A stretch of 39,669 nt of DNA from contig DJYD01000023.1 of the NCBI GenBank assembly GCA_002449955.1, positions 1 to 39,669 on the forward strand, in the 5' to 3' direction. Below, in pieces: positions 33,733 through 39,669 of the stretch. This DNA comes from Lachnospiraceae bacterium UBA6987. Its GTDB lineage: Bacteria > Bacillota > Clostridia > Lachnospirales > Lachnospiraceae. A program made the position numbers and the translations under genes. Below the pieces are notes generated by a model. The model saw only the letters and a program-made list of their open reading frames with translations. It had not been told where the DNA came from and did not search any database. Within the stretch, counting starts at the first letter, position 1, and each line of letters starts with the position of its first letter.

Positions 33733-35049
33733 ATGGACATTCGTGCTATTTTGATCATCGTGTTCTTCCTGGCCATCGCGGCCCTGATGATCACAAGAAA
33801 ACTGCCGACCTTCATCGCCCTGATCGTGATGGCCGTCGGTATCGCCCTGATCGCCGGCGTTCCGCTCGTTAAACCCGAAGGTGCGGAGACCGACCAGAGC
33901 CTGCTGACCTATATTCTGGCCGGCGGCGCTGCTCACATGGCTGGCGCCATGGCGGCGATCTTCTTCGGCGGCTGGTACGGCCGCATGGTCACCCAGACCG
34001 GCGTCTCCCGTGCTCTGATCACCAAGGCTGCCGAGCTCGGCGGTGACCGCCCGCTCATTATCTGCCTGGTGCTCTATGCCGTGCTGAGCTTCCTGTGGAC
34101 CAACCTGTCGGGTCTTGGCTCCATCATCATGACCGGTTCCATCGCTATCCCGATCATGCTGTCCGTCGGCATCCCGACCGTTCTGGCCGCCTCCATTTTC
34201 CTGCTGGCTGTCACCACGGGCTTCAACTTCAACCTGTATCAGTGGAAATCCTTCGAGCAACTGACCGGTGTTGAACGTGCCGATATGCAGAAGTTCGCCA
34301 CGATCCTGTTCTTCATCACCCTGGTCGTCTCTGTGGCGTTCATTATCATCCAGTTCAAGAAGAACGGCATCAAGTTCGCGTTCGCGGCCAAGGCCGAAGA
34401 GACCGATACCGCGGAAGACGAAGAAGAATTGATCAAGGGCTGGAGAGGCGTGCTCTGCATGATCTCCCCGCTGGTCCCGCTGGTCCTCGTCATGGCGTTC
34501 AAGATCGAGATCATCCCGGCCTTCCTTGCTGCCATCATCTGGCTGGCCATCTTCTCTCAGGGCGGCTTTGCCAAGAAGATGAACGTCCTGTCCAAGACGG
34601 CCCACAAGGGTCTGCAGGATGTGGCCATGGTCATCTGGCTGTTAGTCGGCATCGGCATCCTGGTCCGTGCGGTCATGCACCCGGATACCAAGGCTGTGCT
34701 GCAGCCCATGCTGCAGGCAATCATGCCTACGAGCCGCATTCCGTTCATCCTGTTCTTCGCCCTGCTGGCACCGCTGTCTCTGTACCGCGGCCCGCTGAAC
34801 CTCTTCGGCATGGGCTCCGGTATCTGCGCGCTGCTTGTTACCGCCGGCATCTACACACCGCTGCAGGCCATGGGCGGCTTTGTGGCTTGCGAACGTCTGC
34901 AGAGCGTCGGCTGCCCGACCAACTCTCAGAACGCCTGGACCTGCTCTTATGTAGGCCTTGATGTCAACGATGTCACCAAGAAGCTGCTGCCTCCTCTGTG
35001 GATCATGGCGGCTGCCGGTGCCTGCGTTGCCGGATTCCTGTATCTGTAA
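33733..35049 (+). CDS. IT-superfamily permease (GntP/citrate-transporter-like)
   Basis: A 438-residue membrane protein with about eleven segments. It has the halves typical of ion-transporter superfamily carboxylate permeases: an N-terminal pair of segments, a TNLSGLGSIIMTGSIAIPIM stretch (about 120-139), and a second half beginning near residue 245 with RGVLCMISPLVPLVLVMAF. A charged loop (about 216-240, DTAEDEEEL) separates the halves. AGGAGG lies five bases before the ATG. It probably imports the substrate of the operon, likely an organic anion or cyclic amide; the exact substrate is not readable. Confidence 0.85.
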   Translation: MDIRAILIIVFFLAIAALMITRKLPTFIALIVMAVGIALIAGVPLVKPEGAETDQSLLTYILAGGAAHMAGAMAAIFFGGWYGRMVTQTGVSRALITKAAELGGDRPLIICLVLYAVLSFLWTNLSGLGSIIMTGSIAIPIMLSVGIPTVLAASIFLLAVTTGFNFNLYQWKSFEQLTGVERADMQKFATILFFITLVVSVAFIIIQFKKNGIKFAFAAKAEETDTAEDEEELIKGWRGVLCMISPLVPLVLVMAFKIEIIPAFLAAIIWLAIFSQGGFAKKMNVLSKTAHKGLQDVAMVIWLLVGIGILVRAVMHPDTKAVLQPMLQAIMPTSRIPFILFFALLAPLSLYRGPLNLFGMGSGICALLVTAGIYTPLQAMGGFVACERLQSVGCPTNSQNAWTCSYVGLDVNDVTKKLLPPLWIMAAAGACVAGFLYL

Positions 35050-35060
35050 GTCATTTTTCC

Positions 35061-35091
35061 GCGGGGTGCGCCTTATCCGGCGCATCCCCGC
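35061..35091 (+). terminator. Terminator-like hairpin after the permease gene
   Basis: A 12-bp stem (35061-35072 with 35079-35091, one bulged T) around TTATCC, followed only by TCTTT. The poor T run suggests a partial terminator or an attenuator that lowers expression of the downstream genes. Confidence 0.55.
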
Positions 35092-35142
35092 TCTTTCTGC
35101 CAGGCATTTCCCCCGGTCATGACAGAAAAGTAAACATCATCC

Positions 35143-35182
35143 GTGAGATGCCGGCCTTCCCAATCGAAGGCTGGTCTCTCAC
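35143..35182 (+). other. Long hairpin just upstream of the TIM-barrel gene
   Basis: A 17-bp arm GTGAGATGCCGGCCTTC (35143-35159) pairs with 35166-35182 with one mismatch and two G-T pairs around the loop CCAATC. It ends 22 bases before the ATG, in a gene with a poor ribosome site. It may stabilise a processed 5' end or control translation. Confidence 0.55.
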
Positions 35183-35204
35183 ATAATACGAAAGCGGTTA
35201 GATC

Positions 35205-35897
35205 ATGAAATTTGAAAAACTGTTAAAAGAAAACCCGTTTACCCTGGTAGTTTCCCTGCCGAACAACAAGCTTGACCTCGCCAAGGCCGCCCTCGATGCC
35301 GGCGCCGACGCCGTCAAGGTCCACATCAACGTCCTGCATGCCGCGAGCGGCAACCTGTTCGGCGATTTTGAACACAACCGCAAATTCCTGACCGATCTGG
35401 TCGCGCTTGCCGGCGAAAGACCGGTCGGCCTTGTGACCGGAGGCGCGGACAATCACCTGAAGGAAGCGGAGCTTCCCCTGCTGGAAGACCTCGGCGTCGA
35501 CTTTTTCTCCTGCTACAGCGAGCACCTTCCCGCCTTCATGCTGAAGACGAAAAAACTCACCAGGATGGTGGCTCTTCACAACACCTATGACGAGATCCTT
35601 CCCGCCGTGAAGGGTTCGGAGATCGATGTCGTGGAAGCCAGCATCATGAAAACGACTGAATACGGAAAACCCTTACGTTACTTTGACGTACTGCAATATC
35701 GGAAGATCTGCCAGGCCGTGAAACAGCCCGTGCTGATCCCCACCCAGAAGGCCATCCTGCCCGAAGAAGTTTTTGCCCTTAAGGATGCCGGCTGCAAGGC
35801 CGTCATGATCGGCGCCAACGTGATGCGTGACCAGAGCGCGGACGCCTGCTACGAGGCGACCCTCGCCTTCCGGAAGGCTGTCGACGCGCTGAAGTAA
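35205..35897 (+). CDS. TIM-barrel protein of unknown specificity
   Basis: A 230-residue (beta/alpha)8 barrel-like protein. Strands include FTLVVSLP (about 12-19), DAVKVHINVLHAAS (35-48), PVGLVTGG (73-80), VDVVEASIM-type VVEASIMKTTEYG (142-154) and KPVLIPTQKAI-type VLIPTQKAI (186-194). A phosphate-site-like end, AGCKAVMIGANVM (205-217), follows. It resembles small aldolases and epimerases acting on phosphosugars, such as NanE or KDPG aldolase-like folds, but I do not recognise a specific family. The ribosome site is weak. Its place in the RpiR-controlled operon fits a phosphosugar-acid step. Confidence 0.7.
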   Translation: MKFEKLLKENPFTLVVSLPNNKLDLAKAALDAGADAVKVHINVLHAASGNLFGDFEHNRKFLTDLVALAGERPVGLVTGGADNHLKEAELPLLEDLGVDFFSCYSEHLPAFMLKTKKLTRMVALHNTYDEILPAVKGSEIDVVEASIMKTTEYGKPLRYFDVLQYRKICQAVKQPVLIPTQKAILPEEVFALKDAGCKAVMIGANVMRDQSADACYEATLAFRKAVDALK

Positions 35898-35935
35898 ATC
35901 TCTCGTCGCCTCCTGGCTCCCCGGGACGATTCCTT

Positions 35936-35976
35936 TGTCATTGCGAGGAGCGCAGCGACGTGGCAATCTAAAAACC
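35936..35976. repeat. Copy 1 of a 41-bp dispersed palindromic repeat
   Basis: Starts TGTCATTGCGAGGAGCGCAG and ends in AATCTAAAAACC, identical to copy 2. ATTGC and GCAAT at its ends are inverted, so it can fold. Similar CATTGCGAGGAGCG-type repeats are known to be scattered in many bacterial genomes. It lies in the gap between the TIM-barrel and FAD genes. Confidence 0.85.
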
Positions 35977-35991
35977 TCGGGATAACACCTC

Positions 35992-36032
35992 TGTCATTGC
36001 GAGGAGCGCAGCGACGTGGCAATCTAAAAACC
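35992..36032. repeat. Copy 2 of the 41-bp dispersed palindromic repeat
   Basis: Identical over 41 bases to the copy at 35936-35976. The start-to-start distance is 56 bases, with 15 bases of unrelated sequence between. The FAD gene begins 41 bases downstream. Confidence 0.85.
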
Positions 36033-36073
36033 GAAAAGAGCAAGACGGAATAATACAGCTTCAAGGAGTAACT

Positions 36074-37423
36074 ATGAAAGAATACAATTATGACGTTGCC
36101 GTGATCGGCGGCGGGCCTGCCGGCGTGTGTGCAGCTCTCGCTGCGGCACGAAGCGGCGTAAAGGTTTTGATCGTAGAGCAGTACGGCGTACTCGGCGGCA
36201 TGTCCACCATGGGCCAGGTCGCTCCCTGGATGACTTTCCATGACATGAACGGCGTTCAGGTGGTAAAAGGCATCGCCCAGGAGATCGTCAACCGCCTGAC
36301 GGAGCGCGGCATGTGCCGCGGGCACGTGCGCGACACGATGGGCGAGACTTGGAGCGTCACACCGTTTGACAACGAAGGCTTAAAGCTCGTTCTTGCCGAA
36401 ATGTGCGGCGAGGCCGGCGTTTCCCTGCTCTTCCACACCTTCGTCTTCGGCGCAGAGACCGAAGACGGGCATATCACAGCCCTTAAAGCCGCCAACAAGG
36501 ACGGCGAGATCCGCATCTGTGCAAAGGAATTCATCGACGCCAGCGGCGACGGCGACATCTTTGCCATGACCGGCTGTTCCATGGAAAAGGGGCGCGAGGG
36601 CGATCATCTGATGCAGCCCTGCACCACGAACTTCTCTATGTACGGCGTCGATTTCGTAAAGATCCGCGACTTCATGCTGGCGCATCCGGAAGACTTCCAC
36701 GACAAGACCGACATGACCGCGATGCGTGAAGAAGGCGCGCTGCCTGACTGCATCTCCGGCTTTTTCGACGAGTGGAACCGCGGCCAGAAGGAGCTGGACA
36801 TGCACATCCTTCGCGAGCGCATCCTCTTCTTCCGCGGAATCCGCGATGACATCGCCACCATCAATACGACCCGCCTGACTGCGGTCGACTGCACCGACGC
36901 CGACTCCATGAGCAAGGCCGAGGTCGAGCTCAGAAAGCAGGTCTACCAAGTCGCAGAGCTCCTGAAAAAATATGTGCCCGGCTTTGAAAAGGCCGAGATC
37001 CTGGGCGTCGCGCCCGTCGTAGGCATCCGCGAAGGCCGCCGCCTTGTGGGCGAATACATGCTCACCGGCGACGATCTGCGCGCTGCCAGACGCTTCCCCG
37101 ATGATATCGCCGTCTACGGCTATCCCATCGATCAGCACCACCCGGACGGCGCCGGCTTTACCCAGAGCACCGTTGCAGCCTACGGCATCCCGTACCGCAC
37201 GCTCCTGCCGAAGGAGATCGACAACCTGCTCGTGGCCGGCCGCTGCATCTCCTGCGACCGTGAGGCGCAGAGCTCGCTCCGTACCACGCCCGGCGTCATG
37301 GCGATCGGCGAAGCTGCCGGTGCTGCCGCCGCCGAGGCCATAAAGGCCGGCGTCTCCCTGAAAGAGATCGACGTTCCTGCCCTGCAGGCTCTCCTTAAGA
37401 GCCGCGGCGCCTATCTGGATTAA
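36074..37423 (+). CDS. FAD-dependent oxidoreductase (PF12831 type)
   Basis: A 449-residue flavoprotein with the N-terminal dinucleotide-binding motif VAVIGGGPAGVCAAL (GGGPAG, residues 12-17) and the following acidic residue in VLIVEQYGVLGGMSTMGQV. C-terminal FAD contacts appear in NLLVAGRCISCDREAQSSLR and GVMAIGEAAGAAAAEAI. The GGMSTMGQVAPWM region is typical of the PF12831 group, whose members oxidise sugars or related hydroxy compounds or remain uncharacterised. AAGGAG lies five bases before the ATG. It likely oxidises an intermediate of the operon's substrate. The two downstream Gfo/Idh genes could supply or use the same intermediate. Confidence 0.92.
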   Translation: MKEYNYDVAVIGGGPAGVCAALAAARSGVKVLIVEQYGVLGGMSTMGQVAPWMTFHDMNGVQVVKGIAQEIVNRLTERGMCRGHVRDTMGETWSVTPFDNEGLKLVLAEMCGEAGVSLLFHTFVFGAETEDGHITALKAANKDGEIRICAKEFIDASGDGDIFAMTGCSMEKGREGDHLMQPCTTNFSMYGVDFVKIRDFMLAHPEDFHDKTDMTAMREEGALPDCISGFFDEWNRGQKELDMHILRERILFFRGIRDDIATINTTRLTAVDCTDADSMSKAEVELRKQVYQVAELLKKYVPGFEKAEILGVAPVVGIREGRRLVGEYMLTGDDLRAARRFPDDIAVYGYPIDQHHPDGAGFTQSTVAAYGIPYRTLLPKEIDNLLVAGRCISCDREAQSSLRTTPGVMAIGEAAGAAAAEAIKAGVSLKEIDVPALQALLKSRGAYLD

Positions 37424-37438
37424 ACCGCTGTGACAAAT

Positions 37439-38455
37439 ATGAGCAAGAAGATCTACCGAATCGCTGTTATCGGCGCCGGCGCTGCCGCCGCGCTTCATGC
37501 AAGAGCCATAAAAGAGCTGGAAAACGCGAAGCTCATCGCCGTCTGCGACACATTTCCGGGAGCCGCGGACCGTTTTGCCGAAGCAAACGGCTGCAAGGCA
37601 TATTATGAGCTGAGCAGGCTCCTTGCTGAGGAAAAGCCGGATGTGGCCATCCTCAGCGTGCCTGTCTTTCTTCACGCGGAGTATGCCGAAGCCTGCGCGA
37701 AGGCCGGCGTGCACGTGCTCTGCGAAAAACCGATCGAAATGGATGCGGATCGCGCCCTGCGGCTCATCGAAGCCCGTGACAGATACGGCATCCGCATGAT
37801 GATCGGCCACGTGGTCCGCTTCTGGCCAGGCTATGCCGAAGCGAAGGAAATGGCCGACCGCGGTGAGCTCGGTGAGATCCTCTCCGTGAATTTCAGCCGC
37901 GCATCGCAGGTCCCCGCAAGGGGCGGCTGGATCCTCGATCCCGAAAAAGGACGCGGAGCCATTCAGGACATGCTGATCCACGACATCGATTTCCTGCATT
38001 ACCTGCTCGGGGATGTGTCCTCGGTCTACACGCTTGCGGCAAGGGATGATACCGGCTGCTTTGACCATGTGACGGCAAACCTCCGCTTCAAAAACGGGAC
38101 CGCCGCCTCCGCCCAGGCCGATTTCACCTTGAAGGACAACGGCTATCCCTTTACCACCCGCTACCGCATCTGCGGCACGGAGGCTACGCTCGAGTATTTC
38201 TACCGCGCTGCCGTGCTGGACATCCAGGCGGGGCCTCAGGCCGAGTGGTTCATTTGCCGGAAGGGCGGGCAGCCCGAAGCGCTCCCGCTTCCCGAACGCA
38301 ACGCCTACGCGGCGCAGCTTGCCTACTTCCTTTCCTGCATTGAAGAAGGAAAAGATCCTGTTCTCGGCTCACCGGAAAGCGCAAGAGAGAGCATCCATAT
38401 CCTGGATATGATCCGGGCCTCCGCCGAAAGCGGGGAGATCGTCCGGGAAGACTGA
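37439..38455 (+). CDS. Gfo/Idh/MocA family oxidoreductase 1
   Basis: A 338-residue NAD(P)-dependent dehydrogenase. Rossmann motif VIGAGAAAALHARAI (GAGAAA, about 12-17); EKP motif CEKPIEM (Glu96-Lys97-Pro98); C-terminal alpha/beta domain with the substrate-site HDIDFLHYLLG. The pattern is that of inositol/glucose-fructose oxidoreductase relatives that act on sugars or sugar acids. The frame also opens at GTG 37430. Neither start has a good ribosome site, so translation is probably coupled to the FAD gene, whose stop is 15 bases upstream of the ATG. Confidence 0.92.
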   Translation: MSKKIYRIAVIGAGAAAALHARAIKELENAKLIAVCDTFPGAADRFAEANGCKAYYELSRLLAEEKPDVAILSVPVFLHAEYAEACAKAGVHVLCEKPIEMDADRALRLIEARDRYGIRMMIGHVVRFWPGYAEAKEMADRGELGEILSVNFSRASQVPARGGWILDPEKGRGAIQDMLIHDIDFLHYLLGDVSSVYTLAARDDTGCFDHVTANLRFKNGTAASAQADFTLKDNGYPFTTRYRICGTEATLEYFYRAAVLDIQAGPQAEWFICRKGGQPEALPLPERNAYAAQLAYFLSCIEEGKDPVLGSPESARESIHILDMIRASAESGEIVRED

Positions 38456-38500
38456 AAAGGCATCACCCAAACTTAACTCAATACATCAGGAGGACATCAA

Positions 38501-39496
38501 ATGTCTATCAAAGTTGCCGTTATCGGCATGGGCCAGATGGGCACCCATCACGCCAACAACTACCGCAAGATCCCGCAGGTGGAGCTGTATGCCTGCTGCG
38601 AATGGAACGACAAGCGCCGGGCCGAAGTGGCCGAGGAATACGGCTGCAAGGTCTTCAAGGATTACAAGGAATGCCTTGCCGATCCCGAGATCGACGCCGT
38701 CAGCATCGTTCTGCCCGACAACATGCACCGCGAAGCCGTGGAATACGCCGTGAAGTACGGCAAGCACATCCTGCTCGAAAAGCCGCTCGCCAAGGAACTG
38801 GAAGACGGCAAGGCGCTGTACGAGCTCACGAAGGACTATGACAAGGTCTTCACCGTCGGCTTCCTGCTTCGCTACGATTACCGCTTCGCCGCCATCAAGG
38901 AAGCGCTCGACAAGGGTGAGCTCGGCGACATCATCCACATCTATGCCCGCCGCAACAGCCCCATCGTCGGCCCGAGACGCTACATCGGCGCGTCCGACCT
39001 GTCCATGCACGTCATGATCCACGACATCGACTACATCAACTGGTTCATGGGCTGCAGACCGGTCAGCGTGTTCGCAAAGGGCCGCAGCGTGCTGCTGGCC
39101 GAGCATAACATGAAGGACGTCATCTACGCGATCGTCACCTATGAAAACGGCGCCATCGCGAACCTTGAAGCCTGCTGGGTGCTGCCGGAGAACTCTCCCA
39201 CTATCATCGACGACCGCTGCGAAGTAGTCACCACGAACGGCGTCGCCTATGTGGAACCCTGCGATAAGGGCATCAAGTTCGTGGAGCCGCAGAAGATCCT
39301 CTACCCTGACAGCCGTCACTGGAACTATGTGAACGGACTGCCGCAGGGCGATCTGTCCGAAGAGATCATGGGCTTCATCAACTGCGTTGCCAACGGCAAA
39401 AAGCCGGTCGTCTCCGTGGGCGAAGCCTACACGGCGCTTAAAGTCGTGGACGCCATCGAGCGCTCCATGAAGGAAGGCCGCGAAGTTTCTCTTTAA
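38501..39496 (+). CDS. Gfo/Idh/MocA family oxidoreductase 2
   Basis: A second, divergent NAD(P)-dependent dehydrogenase of 331 residues. Rossmann motif VIGMGQMGTHHANNY (GMGQMG 9-14); EKP motif LLEKPLAKE (Glu93-Lys94-Pro95); HDIDYINWF (His174, Asp177) lies in the substrate pocket. AGGAGG lies seven bases before the ATG. Having two paralogues side by side suggests two successive or reversed oxidations, as in scyllo/myo-inositol or 3-keto-glycoside pathways, though neither is demonstrated. Last gene of the operon. Confidence 0.93.
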   Translation: MSIKVAVIGMGQMGTHHANNYRKIPQVELYACCEWNDKRRAEVAEEYGCKVFKDYKECLADPEIDAVSIVLPDNMHREAVEYAVKYGKHILLEKPLAKELEDGKALYELTKDYDKVFTVGFLLRYDYRFAAIKEALDKGELGDIIHIYARRNSPIVGPRRYIGASDLSMHVMIHDIDYINWFMGCRPVSVFAKGRSVLLAEHNMKDVIYAIVTYENGAIANLEACWVLPENSPTIIDDRCEVVTTNGVAYVEPCDKGIKFVEPQKILYPDSRHWNYVNGLPQGDLSEEIMGFINCVANGKKPVVSVGEAYTALKVVDAIERSMKEGREVSL

Positions 39497-39512
39497 TCAT
39501 GCAGACCTCAAA

Positions 39513-39538
39513 ATGCCGCCCCTCCGGGCGGCATTTTT
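39513..39538 (+). terminator. Rho-independent terminator of the catabolic operon
   Basis: A perfect 9-bp stem ATGCCGCCC / GGGCGGCAT (39513-39521 with 39526-39534) around CTCC, followed by a T run to 39538. It lies 17 bases after the stop of the second dehydrogenase. Confidence 0.92.
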
Positions 39539-39586
39539 CCTCTTTTGCCGTCGAAAAAAATAAATCAACTTTTTTTCAAAAAGGTG

Positions 39587-39615
39587 TTGACTTTTTACGC
39601 TTCTTGTTGTAATAT
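39587..39615 (+). promoter_or_regulatory. Consensus promoter of the tRNA gene
   Basis: TTGACT (39587-39592), a 17-base spacer and TAATAT (39610-39615). The tRNA 5' end follows 30 bases downstream. Strong, as expected for a stable RNA. Confidence 0.75.
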
Positions 39616-39644
39616 CATCCTTGCGCCGCGAAAAGGCAGCGTAT

Positions 39645-39669
39645 GCGCGAGTGGCTCAGCGGTGGAGCA
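39645..39669 (+). tRNA. 5' part of a tRNA, truncated by the window edge (possibly tRNA-Gly)
   Basis: GCGCGAG (39645-39651) can be the 5' half of the acceptor stem. TG follows, then the D arm GCTC-AGCGGTG-GAGC (39654-39668). The anticodon lies beyond the edge. Glycine is a guess from the general look of this 5' half, so identity must be read from the next bases. Confidence 0.7.

Noticed and set aside
35936..36032. CRISPR array
   Set aside because: Only two repeats with a 15-base spacer and no cas genes. The repeat is of the dispersed palindromic type.
36380..38068. Long minus-strand open frame opposite the FAD and first Gfo/Idh genes
   Set aside because: Spans two clear plus-strand genes and their junction. 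The composition is that of an antisense shadow.

Overview
The window is a gene-dense piece of a Bacillota (Gram-positive) chromosome, most likely a Clostridia-type (Lachnospiraceae-like) anaerobe. The evidence is a PolC-type replicase, consensus sigma-A promoters, strong AGGAGG ribosome sites, a clostridial-style PBP2 with a large insert, and the pyrH-frr-uppS-cdsA-rseP-ispG-polC gene string. The placement to family is an inference. No intergenic gap exceeds 300 bases; the two largest (about 220 bases each) are divergent promoter regions at 24200-24418 and 30728-30952.

Layout. (1) 1-4732, minus strand: radC-mreC-mreD-PBP2, a cell-elongation operon whose last gene runs off the left edge. (2) 4782-8831: a PLP enzyme of the methionine gamma-lyase/aluminium-resistance family, a divergent XRE-TPR regulator, a PflX-type radical SAM protein and an HU protein. 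(3) 8928-18895, minus strand: one long operon of pyrH, frr, uppS, cdsA, rseP, ispG, polC and an acyl-ACP thioesterase. It links translation recycling, pyrimidine, isoprenoid and lipid synthesis with replication. dxr, often found between cdsA and rseP, is absent. The PolC lacks the proofreading exonuclease normally inserted in its PHP domain. (4) 18990-24199: mntP, an amidohydrolase, msrA, a GNAT-like protein and an MFS transporter. (5) 24419-28337, plus strand: a compact operon whose first gene fuses a YidC/Oxa1 membrane insertase to a CDP-glycerol glycerophosphotransferase. It is followed by a tiny single-pass acidic membrane protein, a HAD phosphatase and a membrane-anchored glycerophosphodiester phosphodiesterase. 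(6) 28407-29821, minus strand: threonine synthase and a Dabb protein. (7) 29891-39496: a divergent RpiR/SIS regulator and a seven-gene catabolic operon. That operon holds a HyuA-type hydantoinase/oxoprolinase, a HExxH zincin-like protein, an IT-type permease, a TIM-barrel protein, an FAD oxidoreductase and two Gfo/Idh/MocA dehydrogenases. It ends in a strong terminator. (8) The right edge holds a consensus promoter and the 5' end of a tRNA.

The best candidates for undescribed biology are the insertase-glycerophosphotransferase operon (24419-28337), the RpiR-linked catabolic cluster of unknown substrate with its operator palindromes (30736-39496), and the exonuclease-less PolC. A tandem pair of identical 41-bp palindromic repeats and several strong intercistronic hairpins lie inside the catabolic operon.
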